Assembly: GCA_001557505.1 (NCBI GenBank)
Contig: LSAX01000002.1
Location: 1,116,001 to 1,180,000, forward strand
From: Reticulascus tulasneorum
Taxonomy: Eukaryota > Ascomycota > Sordariomycetes > Glomerellales > Reticulascaceae
Length of the DNA: 64,000 nucleotides
Reading direction: 5' to 3'
Below, piece after piece: positions 1-10,187 of the stretch (positions are counted from its first letter, which is position 1; each line of letters begins with the position of its first letter). The notes beneath the pieces are model-generated. The model worked only from the letters and a program-made list of their open reading frames with translations, had not been told where the DNA came from and searched no databases. Made by a program: the position numbers and the translations under genes.

Positions 1-1287
1 AAACACTTTGTTGGGGTGGCGTGTGTCTTGGGTGGGAGGCAGCCCGGAGACCTGTGGATTTCGAGGCTGAGCGGCTCCAGTGTTAAACGCGGATTAGTAC
101 GGACTAGCAGATGAGGACCTTGAGAAAAATTAGGTGTCAGGAATAAGCGCGTGTTACTTGTATTATCGTCTACGATAAACTGGTCCCCACAAGCTGCGTG
201 CAGGCGCCCGGCAATGCATATCAGGGGTCTCCCGAACTCGAACGTAGCCCCCGAAGGGTCGGGAGGCCGAGTGGGATGGGGGTTGGGGTCGGGATCCGAT
301 CTCCGCTCCAGGCCCCCCGCCCCTATTGGACACCTGAGCTGAGCTGTCAGCCATGGGTGTGCTCCCACACCTAGGTGTGGCTGACCATCCAACCAGAACC
401 CAACAGGCATGTGCCTTTTCGGATTTGGTCGGGCTTTGGGCAGCTCGTTGGGCCAGAGTCATAGCTTTAGTTTCAATTTGAACATGACTCTACAATGGTG
501 GATGTCGTTAGGCAACTGCCTCTATTGCTCAGCCGTTCGGTGGTGGGAAAATGGGGAACCTACATATGTAAGTTAACTAGACCCTAGGCACTCAAGAGGT
601 GACGCACCAACGTTTGCCCGACTCCTCAGCCTCCCGCATTTCTCCCAGGTTCCTCCCGGAGGATGGTCATCCTGACAGGGGAGAGTCAGATTTCTCTGTG
701 TCGATGCGGCAGAGAGGGCGAGACATTTAAGTCTACCTAGGTAGATCACCAAAATAAGCAATCAAAAATAGGGATGGATGCGACTGTGTAAAAGCCGCAG
801 CAAGCTGGACAAAAGTCGAGCCCTTATTCTTTTGGGTGGCACGAGACGCTTTTGCCAGAGACATCCTGGCCCGCGAGTCAGCCAATAGCCGTCGGCGAAG
901 CGTCCAAACCTCGATTTGCTCACTTATCCTGTTTTTGGCTATACCCCCCCCTATGATCCAGCGACCACATTCAAATCAGCTGAAAGAGGACGACACCCTC
1001 TGCGACCGTCCGACTGGTGCCCAATTACTCCTCAGTGGACGAGGCAAACCATCATTGACGTTAGAAATCCTAGGGCGTACGATATCGTCCAGTTCTCCGA
1101 CCCGCATTGCATCGCAGTATGCGATCCGACCTGAAAGCCCAATCACCGCCGTCGACTATGCATTAACGCCATCCACTCACGGGCAACCAGCTGTCTAATG
1201 CTCGCCTGAAGTGCAGAGCACCTTCTTCCTTCTCGCCCCTCCCCCTCGAACCAATTCTCGGCCTCGAATGAGGCTGACTAACTGCTC
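1..1287. other. Left flank, no gene recognised
   Basis: Only short open frames of non-protein-like composition are present. The stretch holds a 16-base perfect palindrome at 365-380 and a 14-base one at 732-745, both centred on CCTAGG; palindromes of this size are expected by chance in 64 kb. The last few hundred bases are presumably promoter and 5' UTR of the downstream E3 ligase gene. A gene running off the left edge cannot be excluded. Confidence 0.5.
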
Positions 1288-3894
1288 ATGGCGAATTACG
1301 ATGGCGACGAGCTGGACAGGACGTCCAGGCGGCGGAGACCTGCACCTGCGCAGATTCCGTCTCCCGGCGGCGAACATGATTGGAGGGCTGCTGCTAGGAC
1401 AGCCCTCCATTCGCCGCCCTCCAGAACGAGAAGTGGTGAAATACAAAGAGAAGAGGGCCAGACTCCGTCCCTCCCTCGGAGTCGCACATCCTGGAGCTCG
1501 CCGGCAAACGTCGCGACGATGCCGCTCCTGACGAGATCGTCGACGGTGCAGTACAGGAGAGGAAAGGATCCGTATGCCTACGTTCAACCATACGAGATCG
1601 AGTCCCCGTCCGGGAGCCGGAGGAGCTCGAGGAGGGATGGGAGCCCAAGGTCCGCCCGCTATTATCGCTCGACGCCCGAATCGAAGAGGTCATCGAGAAC
1701 ATCCGCAACCGAGTCGGATGGGGAGTCGGACATAACGGTTTCGACTCAGGACGAGAGACATGGCCGACATGAGAAACATCATCACCCTCCTCATCACCAC
1801 CAGCAGCACCATGATACAACGGAGGATCGTCGTCGGTCGGCTGAGGACCAGCGAAGACGCCGCAGGAAACGGAGGGACCCGGTGATATACGAGGAGGATA
1901 AGGAAAAAGAGACTGCGTCGTCTCGGCATTCTCTCGACGACAGAATGTCGCCGTCTCGGCATCACTCCCGGCACTCCTCCAGACACTCGTCCGACCGGCA
2001 CGACTCGGGGAGCTCCGTCCGAAAGAGCCATCGTCGTCGACACAGCCACATCGAAGAGTCCAAACCTCCCAACTCCTCCACCACCCGAAGGTGAATACTG
2101 CATGAGTTCGATCCCTTCCTGTATATTCTAACAAAGACATCGCAGGGTTTCCAAGAGGACACATCGTCCCGAGATCGAATACAGCGAACCTCGACCCACC
2201 ATCCGACGTTCTCACACCACGTCGGGGGGTTCCCAGGTCACGTCACATAGCGCAACGTCTTCAACCAAACGGTCGTCGACCTTTCTCGGCAGTTTCTTCA
2301 GCCCTGGTATTCAGCCGCAAGCCCCGGAGAAGCCTATCAAGCAGTGAGTTCTCTTCAGATGTAGCTCTCTTGCTGCCCAACTAACCGAATACAAGGGTTG
2401 AATGCGTGGTATGCATGGATGATCTGCCAGCAACCAAAACTGCAAAGCTCAAATGCGGTCATCGGATGTGCAACTCCTGTCTAAAAAGGAGTTTCAAGCT
2501 ATCGATCACGGACCCCCAGCACATGCCTCCCAAGTGCTGCACCACCGATCATATCCCCCTGAAGCATGTCGACCGCCTGTTCACGACTGACTTCAAGAAG
2601 AACTGGAATAAGAAGTTCGCAGAGTACTCGACTCGCAATCGCATCTACTGTCCTGCCAAGCGATGTGGCGAGTGGATCAAACCTGAAAACATCCACCGCG
2701 AGGACGGCCGCAAATTTGGGAAATGCGGCCGATGCAAGACCAAGGTTTGCTGTATCTGCAATGGCAAATGGCACTCATCTAGAGACTGCCCCAAGGACGA
2801 GGAGACGAATAAGTTTCTTGAACAGGCCAAGCAGGAGGGATGGCAACGATGTTTCAAATGCAGAACCGTTGTTGAACTGAAGGAAGGCTGTAATCATATG
2901 ACATGGTAAGTCCTGATCTGGTCGCTTCCCCGATGAGGCGTACTGTAGCTAACATTGAACCAGCCGTTGTGGAGCCGAGTTTTGTATGATATGTGGAACG
3001 AAGTGGAAGAATTGTGACTGCCCTTGGTTCAACTACGATGCGGTTGAGAACGATCGACTTGAACACATGCAGATTCCGATCCCTATTCGGACGGATAGAT
3101 TCGACAGGCTGGACATGGACCCTGCATCTCCTCGAGGCTTCCGCCCTGGTCCTGGGCCCGGACCAGCGCCCGCCGCAGTCCGGCCCAGACCGCAGAACTA
3201 CGAGGATGAGATGCTCTTACGTAGGCTCCAAGAGCAGCGAGACGAAGATCTTGCACGGAGACTGCAATTTGATCGTCGACAAGAAGACGACTATCAGGGC
3301 GGCATAGGAGACATCATGGGGATTGGGAACTCGGCTGGACATTTCATGAATGACAACTATCGAAGACGACCACAGAACATTCAAGTCCCGCAAGTCCCGG
3401 CACCACCGCCGGCGTTCGATAGAGCCAACCCAGGGGGAGATTACGTCTCCGGGGTGAATAGAGCCAGAGGCGTCAGGGGAGACTCGATGGAACGGCTTGC
3501 CGATCGGTTCTCGGAGTCTAGACAGAGCCCAGGCCGCCGACCCGGAGGAATGCCACCAACCCCTCACCTTACTGGCCCGCCACCAATGGCGATGGGCCAT
3601 CCGCCTCCAGCACCGATGCTGAGAAGACACACGATGGAGGAAGATATGTATAACAATTCCAGAACAACACGCCCGTCGGAGCGGGTCGTCCCCGGCCGGG
3701 CGAGACACGACTACGCGACAGAGGCTGCCGTGCATGCCCCGAACAGTCGGAGGCAACTTCGACAGGAAGAACCTAAATCCTCTACGCTTGCTGGACTCAC
3801 GGGTCCCGGAAGAGGGATGAACAGAGTATTTGAATGGAGGAACCATGTTGAGCCAGGTGAACCCGTTGTTGGCGCCGAGGGAGCGGGTTCTTGA
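1288..3894 (+). CDS. RBR (RING-IBR-RING) E3 ubiquitin ligase
   Basis: Predicted to transfer ubiquitin by the RBR mechanism, in which RING1 binds the E2 and a RING2 cysteine forms a thioester. Exons 1288-2090, 2146-2343, 2396-2905 and 2964-3894 join in frame to 813 codons with GT..AG introns. The first third is low-complexity (Ser/Arg/Asp-rich, with a His-rich patch). RING1 begins at Cys337 (CVVC), followed by an IBR with CPAKRC and CCIC pairs. RING2 starts at Cys486 (CFKC); in KEGCNHMTC, Cys499 is the probable catalytic cysteine by comparison with parkin and HHARI. Splicing removes a spurious Trp and stop right after HMT, which supports intron 3. The C-terminal part is Pro/Arg-rich with an acidic helical DEMLLRRLQEQRDEDLARRL stretch. 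An internal ATG at 1519 is an alternative start. Substrates cannot be inferred. Confidence 0.88.
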
Positions 3895-4749
3895 GCTATT
3901 GCTGCTTATGACAGTATGACTGATGATGTTATCAATTGTTGTAATTCACGGAGAAGGAGCTTGTTTCATATATTGGGTAGTAGTGTAGCAGTATCGAGTA
4001 TACCGGATAGGGAGCTGAGTTTGACTTTTCGAGATACCTTAGCATTAACAAATCCGACCTGTTGTATTTTGCTACGTCATTTGAGGTGTGTCGCGTGACT
4101 AGCTATATAGGGCAGATGCCAGCGATCGGACATGTGCTGGTCAACTCAGTTTGACCTTTGTCCCAGGGCCTCGGGGAGGGGGAAGACGCAGTGGTTTCGT
4201 CTGAGCATCCTTTGTATCGCATGGGTTCCCCCTTCCAACGTGGACTCCCGCCCTCTGACGACATTCGGGTAGGGCGATCGATATAGCGCAAAAAGTTCAC
4301 CGTCGGGAAACCCAGGATTTGAAGGCTTGTTTCTCGGAAACTTTAGAGGCTGCAGGGCTGCTTAGCGGGATGGAGTCGCTGAAAATGCCCAGCGGACCCC
4401 ACTATAGGGTTAAGTTAGTGGGGCGTGGGGCTGTGACGGTACTTTTGCATCATAGGCTCTTAGGCTGTGGACTTGTGGGCTCTCCCTCCGGAGCCTCGGA
4501 ATACTTCCAAGCAGGTCGCGTTTAGTCACTGCCATATTCCTAACAATTTGAACAGAGGAGCTAGAACCAGACTTTTGATATATATTATAGATCCAACGAC
4601 CCTTCTATCCCAGAGCTATATCTCGGGCATCCCACTTCGAACTCCATGCTCTTCATGTGCTCGACATGGTGACGTCAGAAAGCCCCTAAATCGGAGACTC
4701 CTCGACCTCTCCCCCCCAACTCGCCCGCTCTCGCGAACCAGATACGACG
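3895..4749. other. Intergenic, 3' UTR and promoter
   Basis: This is the gap between two same-strand genes. No coding signal or repeat was seen. An AT-rich TATATATTATAG segment near 4580 lies about 170 bases before the lipase start and could be part of its promoter. Confidence 0.5.
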
Positions 4750-7700
4750 ATGCTGCTCATCCACCAGGTAGGCAGCGTCAAGATAGGCGAGGTAGTGCGC
4801 TACACGGTGACCTACACGCCTTCGCAAGATCGAATCCTGCCCTCGCCCGAGAAACTCCACTTGCGCATCCGCAACACGTCGGCCATCGCCCTGCGCGCAG
4901 CCTTCGTCCACGGGCCCTACAACATCTCCGTGGCCGCCTATCCCTCGACTTTCAACCCGAACCAGAAGTTCGCCAACCCGCGACGCTATGGCGTGCCGGA
5001 ATTCGAGCCCATGGTCAAGGCGGGCGGGTCGTGGGAGTGCGAACTCGTGGTGCCGGAGCATATCAGACAAAGCGCCGGGACGGGCAGGCATGGCCACTTC
5101 GGGGCTGGGCCGGAACACGAGAACGATTGCGTGAGTTGGATCATTGAGGTATCGAGCCAGGTCATATTCTCGACGAGCGCGGCGGTGGGCTATGAGGTTA
5201 TCCTTGCGCGGGATCAGAAATCGTTGAGCTTGAGCTCCAGCCTGCCAGTGATAGGGAATGCGGCGCAGGTACCGCAGCCTGGAAAGGTTAGCGACCATCA
5301 GCAGAGTTCTGGCGCGAAGCATCATCCGGCTCAGCCGAAGGGCATCTTTTCTCGGGCTGTGACGTTGAAAGTGGAGGACACGGCCAGTTTGTGGAATACA
5401 CCGAGACTGCCGGGGTGGGACGAGGCTAGCTTCGAGCGGAACAAATCACGAGCGCAAAAGGATGCCCCCGCAGAAAAGGCAACGCCCAGACCGTCAAAGG
5501 GCGAGATCGAAAGCGAGAAGAGGCCAGATGGGAAACAGAAGAAGGTGCATTTGGTTGTCCTTACACACGGATTGCATAGCAACCTCGGGGCGGATATGCT
5601 GTATTTGAAAGAGAGCATTGATGCGACTGTGAAGCAGGCAAGGATTGATGCGAAAATCAGGAAAGAGAAAGAGAAGGCCGAGAAGAAGTCTCGGGAACCG
5701 AAGGAAGAGAGTGCAGACGTGAATGGCCTGTCGGAGGGCGCCGTGGCCGCAGACGATGCGACAGAGGAGGACGACGATGAAGAGGTCATTGTCCGTGGGT
5801 TCTCCGGGAATGCGACACGGACTGAGAAAGGAATCAAGTTCCTGGGCAAGAGGCTCGCTAGATTCGTCCTGTCCATGACATACCCGGACCAACCTTTCCT
5901 CCCGTCCGTCAAAGGGGCTACCGAGTCGGTTGCCTCTGTTTTTAAAGGAGACCCTGCCACCGAAGGCAAGCCGGCGCACAAACACAGCTCAATACTCAAA
6001 GAGCACGCGAAGGAATACCGACCGTTCACGATCACAAGCATCAGTTTCATCGGCCATTCCTTGGGAGGACTGGTCCAAACATATGCGATCGCTTACATCC
6101 AGAAACACTCGCCTCAGTTCTTTGCTGTTATCAGACCGATCAACTTCGTCACATTGGCGACACCGTTCCTGGGACTGAGCAACGAGAATCCGCTGTACGT
6201 CAAGTTCGCGCTGGATTTCGGGCTGGTTGGAAGGACCGGAAAGGATCTGGGTCTCACTTGGAGAGCCCCTACCATTGCAAGGAGTGGATGGGGTGCAATT
6301 GTTAGTAACCTGGGAGAGACTGCGCATAAGAGAGTCATGGGCGAGACCCAGCCCGAGTCGAAGCCGCTCTTGCGCATCTTGCCCACAGGGCCGGCTCACA
6401 CCGCGCTCAAGAAGTTCCGGAATCGAACGGTCTACTCGAATGTCGTGAACGATGGCATCGTCCCGCTGAGGACAAGCTGCTTGCTGTTCCTGGATTGGCA
6501 GGGCTTGGGCCGTGTCGAGAAGGCACGCCGGGATGCTGGGTTGGTTGAAACCGTGGTCGGATTTGGGTGGGCGGAGCTGACTGGCGGCAACATGACCACG
6601 CCTCGACGGGGTCAACTTCCGCCAGAGGAGGAAGAGGAGAGTACTTCGGGCGTCACTACGCCAACAGGCCCAGAGAATGCGCAAGAGGTGCCGCAGCCAC
6701 CAAAAGACGCCCTTGTGGAGGATGATAAGCAGAGCCTCCGCTCCGTGCCTCCGCCGTACCAGGAAACGCTGACGTCTCCCACTGACTCGGGCGATCATAT
6801 CAACACCGGCCCGTTCGCGGGATTCTTCTCTCTCTTCAAGAGCAGTGAGCCGCAGCCACCCAAATCCCCCACCATATCGCCTAAGCAGAACAAGATATAC
6901 CGGCGGAGTCAAACTATCAGCCTCGAGGATGCTGCGGCTGCGACTTCGGGGTCGCAGTCCTCAAGCACGTCCAAGGTCACGTCCGGGCACGAGCTGGAGC
7001 ATGATATAGACGGCCAGTTCGCGCCGCCCAGGACGACATTTTTCGAATCGGCTCATGACTTGATTAATCCCAAGATACCAAATACAGAATACGTGATTGA
7101 TCCGTCCAAACGACCACGAACCATCTTCCACGACCGTGTATACCATCCCTCCGACATCCCTGCCCCTCCGCTCAAGAAACGTCCAGCGGGATCTCTGGCG
7201 ATCCGCAGAAAGACATTCACCCGAACCAGCTCATCCACAGAAACAGGCAGCTCCACCGGCAGCGCAGCCTCCTCGCCATACCCCTCCCAAGGGGTCAAAC
7301 ACGAGGACTCAATGGCCTCAACCAAAGACTACGACGACACGGCGCACACAAACCCCGACAAAGAACCGGACGAGGTTATCGACGGCTCCAACATGCGGGT
7401 GGAAGAGAAGATCGCGCGTGCGTACCATCGCGGCCTCGCATGGCGTAAGGTCCTCGTCAAGCTCGAGCCGGATGCGCACAATAACATCATCGTCCGCCGC
7501 ATGTTCGCCAACGCCTACGGCTGGCCTGTCGTCAAGCACCTCGTCGACGCGCACTTCTCCGACTCGGCCGCCGCGCGCATGCGCGACGACGACGAGGACA
7601 ATCTCGAGCGTGCGTTGGGCCTCAGCGAGCCACCAGACAAGGATGGCGGCGAGGTCAAGGGCACGGAACGCACGCACGAGAAGCCGAGCACCGACGCGGG

Positions 7701-8061
7701 CGAAGAGGTGCCGGAGGCGAGCCTCGCGCGGGAAGCGGAGGATAAGGTCCCCGAGCTGCCCACGGCGGAGTCATACGAGAGCAGCCCGCCCGATTCGTCG
7801 AGACCATCGCATGACCGGCTTGACTCGATGACGTGGAGCGAGAGGGATTGGGCGGACAGCGAGAACGAGAGCGATGGGAACATCACGGAGGGGGACTCCA
7901 GGAGCCACAAGGAGCCGGAGAACAAGGGCAAGGACACTGAGCACAGCACGATCCCGCTGGGGAGCTGGAACTGGACCGAGAAGATTGTGGGCAAGGCGGG
8001 TTCGACGAGGAGCAAGTCCCCCCTGCATGATGCCCCGAAGAGCGATGACGGGGTCGACTAG
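4750..8061 (+). CDS. ROG1-family DUF676 lipase/serine esterase
   Basis: Putative lipid acyl hydrolase of the alpha/beta-hydrolase DUF676 family, related to yeast Rog1. It is a single exon of 1103 codons. An N-terminal beta-rich region of about 180 residues precedes the catalytic domain, which opens with VVLTHGLHSN near residue 272. The nucleophile elbow GHSLGG covers residues 435-440 (Ser437). Family landmarks TEKGIKFLG and NDGIVPL (Asp568) follow. A second conserved block near the C terminus, EKIARAYHRGLAWRKVLVKL then DAHNNI (His910) and FANAYGWPVV, matches the end of Rog1-type proteins. A Lys/Glu-rich acidic insert of about 55 residues splits the start of the hydrolase domain, and long disordered Ser/Pro/Glu-rich stretches separate the two conserved blocks. 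Asp568 and His910 as triad members are inferred from the family. Substrate unknown. Confidence 0.88.
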   Translation: MLLIHQVGSVKIGEVVRYTVTYTPSQDRILPSPEKLHLRIRNTSAIALRAAFVHGPYNISVAAYPSTFNPNQKFANPRRYGVPEFEPMVKAGGSWECELVVPEHIRQSAGTGRHGHFGAGPEHENDCVSWIIEVSSQVIFSTSAAVGYEVILARDQKSLSLSSSLPVIGNAAQVPQPGKVSDHQQSSGAKHHPAQPKGIFSRAVTLKVEDTASLWNTPRLPGWDEASFERNKSRAQKDAPAEKATPRPSKGEIESEKRPDGKQKKVHLVVLTHGLHSNLGADMLYLKESIDATVKQARIDAKIRKEKEKAEKKSREPKEESADVNGLSEGAVAADDATEEDDDEEVIVRGFSGNATRTEKGIKFLGKRLARFVLSMTYPDQPFLPSVKGATESVASVFKGDPATEGKPAHKHSSILKEHAKEYRPFTITSISFIGHSLGGLVQTYAIAYIQKHSPQFFAVIRPINFVTLATPFLGLSNENPLYVKFALDFGLVGRTGKDLGLTWRAPTIARSGWGAIVSNLGETAHKRVMGETQPESKPLLRILPTGPAHTALKKFRNRTVYSNVVNDGIVPLRTSCLLFLDWQGLGRVEKARRDAGLVETVVGFGWAELTGGNMTTPRRGQLPPEEEEESTSGVTTPTGPENAQEVPQPPKDALVEDDKQSLRSVPPPYQETLTSPTDSGDHINTGPFAGFFSLFKSSEPQPPKSPTISPKQNKIYRRSQTISLEDAAAATSGSQSSSTSKVTSGHELEHDIDGQFAPPRTTFFESAHDLINPKIPNTEYVIDPSKRPRTIFHDRVYHPSDIPAPPLKKRPAGSLAIRRKTFTRTSSSTETGSSTGSAASSPYPSQGVKHEDSMASTKDYDDTAHTNPDKEPDEVIDGSNMRVEEKIARAYHRGLAWRKVLVKLEPDAHNNIIVRRMFANAYGWPVVKHLVDAHFSDSAAARMRDDDEDNLERALGLSEPPDKDGGEVKGTERTHEKPSTDAGEEVPEASLAREAEDKVPELPTAESYESSPPDSSRPSHDRLDSMTWSERDWADSENESDGNITEGDSRSHKEPENKGKDTEHSTIPLGSWNWTEKIVGKAGSTRSKSPLHDAPKSDDGVD

Positions 8062-8408
8062 CGAGACCGGATCACCCGTTCTTCCTCTTGGGCACCCCCG
8101 TAGATGCTCCGTTATATTTTGAGTCTAGATATTCGTAGAGACAGTATCACATAAAGCATCATATTCACACCAACAGCGTTCTTTACAGGTTCATGTCGGT
8201 TTCTCATGGTTTTTCATTTCATTCTATGCATTCATTCCGGATTTCTTCCTTTTGGATTCTGAAAAAAAAGAAGAACAAAACTTTCCCCAGATGCCTTGTT
8301 CCCGGGCTCCCGACTAGAAAAACCATGGCGGAGCAATAAAATGGATGGGGGGAAAAATTGATACAGAAAACACAAGCCCGCCCCCGGATAGACAGAGAGG
8401 GAATAGGT
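8062..8408. other. Convergent 3' intergenic region
   Basis: The 347 bases between the stop codons of the lipase (+) and eIF3g (-) hold only A/T-rich 3' UTR-like sequence, including an A-rich run near 8262. No gene seen. Confidence 0.6.
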
Positions 8409-9458
8409 CTAGGCCGCCTTCTTTGCGAATTCCACTCTGAGAATGAGATGCTTGAAACCGAAGCCGTCCATCTTGTTGCACGCCTTGACGGCATCGTTGC
8501 GGTCCGCGAAGCTGATGAATGCGAAGCCCTTGGCCATGCCCGTGTCGCGATCCTTGGCGAGGAAGACGCGCGTGACGCGGCCGTAGCGCTCGAACATGTC
8601 GCGGAGTTCTTGCTCTTCTGCGAGCTCGGAGACCTTTCCAAGGGAGTTAGTAATGCTTTGGTGTAGAGGGTGCTTGTGGGTGGTTGATGCTGAGGGGTAA
8701 AAGGCCAAGGGATGGAGTTGAAGGCATAATAAACTCACATTCGTGACACGCAGTGTGGCAAAGTCGTCCCGCTCGCCGTACTTCCCGCCCATCTTCTCGC
8801 CTGCACTGCCGCCGGGCCCTCCTCTTAACGCAGGAGGGACATAGCTGCCCTTCTTTCCTGCGGCAGCGCCGCCCTGCGCAGGCGCCGCTTCTTCACCCCC
8901 AGAGTCGCCAGCACCGCCCTCCTGTCCGATAGGGGCCATTGTGTCCTTGTACGGACACCTGGCGGTGAAATGCTCGCCGTTGCAGATTCGGCACTTGACC
9001 TTCTTGTCCTTGAGCTTGTCCTTCATGGCCTGGGCGTTGGGGTCCGACTTCTCGTCCTTCTGGTCCTTGCGCCAGTTCATGCTGGGCCGGAAGATGATGT
9101 TCTCGCCTACGGAGGTTGTGTCTGGTGCCGGGCCGTTCGGGTCCTTGGCCGAGGCGCCGAATTTGCTCCAGGTTTTCCGCTCGGCCACGCGGGGGTTTAC
9201 GCGCTCTGTGTGCGTTGTGTAGCGGATGCGGCGGGTGGTTTTCACTTTTTGGCCGGCGTCGTTGTAGCTGTAGCTGATCATCGTCTTGGTTCCGTCCTTG
9301 TTGCTGATGGTCTGAAGGGGAGGGAGCTCGGTGGACGTCTCCTCGAGATCGTCATCGTCAGCCCAGTCGTGCCTGCGAGTCGAGGGTAGTTAGCCATCGT
9401 GGAGAGGAGATGAGGGTGGGGCAAGGGGGGTTGCCTACTTTGCCTTTGTCGTCGCCAT
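8409..9458 (-). CDS. TIF35: Translation initiation factor eIF3 subunit G
   Basis: RNA-binding subunit of eIF3, acting in 43S scanning and reinitiation. Exons on the minus strand are 9458-9439, 9372-8739 and 8633-8409, giving 292 residues, the usual length for fungal eIF3g. The 20-base first exon encodes MATTKAK, and splicing creates [11 protein letters not shown], the conserved acidic N terminus. A CCHC zinc knuckle ([13 protein letters not shown]) lies mid-protein. A C-terminal RRM runs through [27 protein letters not shown] (RNP2 side) and KGFAFISF (RNP1) to the end. Intron 2 interrupts the RRM immediately after VTN; without splicing the RRM would be split by foreign sequence. The gene is convergent with the ROG1-like lipase. 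Confidence 0.95.
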
Positions 9459-10187
9459 ATTGGGTGGTTTGAAAGTGTAGTAGAGTCCTTGTGAAGTGTA
9501 GCTGCTGGGAGTGTCGTGTTCTTGAGGTTGTCAAAATGTTCGTTGAAGCGTAGTGAGATGTAGTTTCGTGGTGGGGTTCATTCACATTACATAGACGGAG
9601 GAATTTTGACGTTGATACGGTTCACTTTTTCGTGGTGCGCCACTCAAGATTTGGTGGGGCAAAACGTGCTAAGCCGCATTTAGGCTAGCCAGTCGGAAGA
9701 GTCATCCTCTTTGCACACTGTGCGCTGTACAGTAATATGCATTTTGGGAGACTAGAATCGTCTTTACCAAAATTGTGTTCGACACAGTTCCATGACTCCT
9801 CCAAGGCAACAGCTTCGCTTATGACTCAAGATAGATTTGGTATAGCTTCATAATGGAGTATGCGGGGGCAAGGTAGCCGGCTCAACTCGTAGACATAAAG
9901 TACATTGTTCATACACATCACACCCCATCCCTAGGACAAACCAGTCCTCCCTTAAGTGCCCTCCCAAGCCATTTAATAACACTTATGACAACCCCCCCAA
10001 GTTTCTTGGCCCGGTTCATGCTTTGTAGCTGTGGCACTCTATAAAACGCCACTCTCCTGTAATGTTTATGCGCGAGCACCTAGGCTAAGCATCGTATGAA
10101 AAAGAAATAGAATGAATCCCAGCCCAGATGATCCCAATTGTTGAATAGAATATCAGGCGTTCTATAAAAGGCAAGGAAATGGACCTC
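9459..10187. other. eIF3g promoter and 3' end of PH-domain gene
   Basis: The 729 bases lie between two minus-strand genes. The part next to 9458 should hold the eIF3g promoter and the part next to 10187 the 3' UTR of the PH-domain gene. No additional coding or RNA gene seen. Confidence 0.5.

Noticed and set aside
365..380. 16-base perfect palindrome centred on CCTAGG, with a similar 14-base one at 732-745
   Set aside because: About one 16-base and four 14-base perfect palindromes are expected by chance in 64 kb, and CCTAGG itself is not clearly enriched.
1394..2215. 273-codon minus-strand frame over the E3 ligase first exon
   Set aside because: Complement of Ser/Arg-rich coding sequence, crosses the intron, and contains no recognisable domain.
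5331..6912. Minus-strand frames of up to 307 codons inside the lipase gene
   Set aside because: Shadows of the 1103-codon gene, which has unambiguous family motifs.
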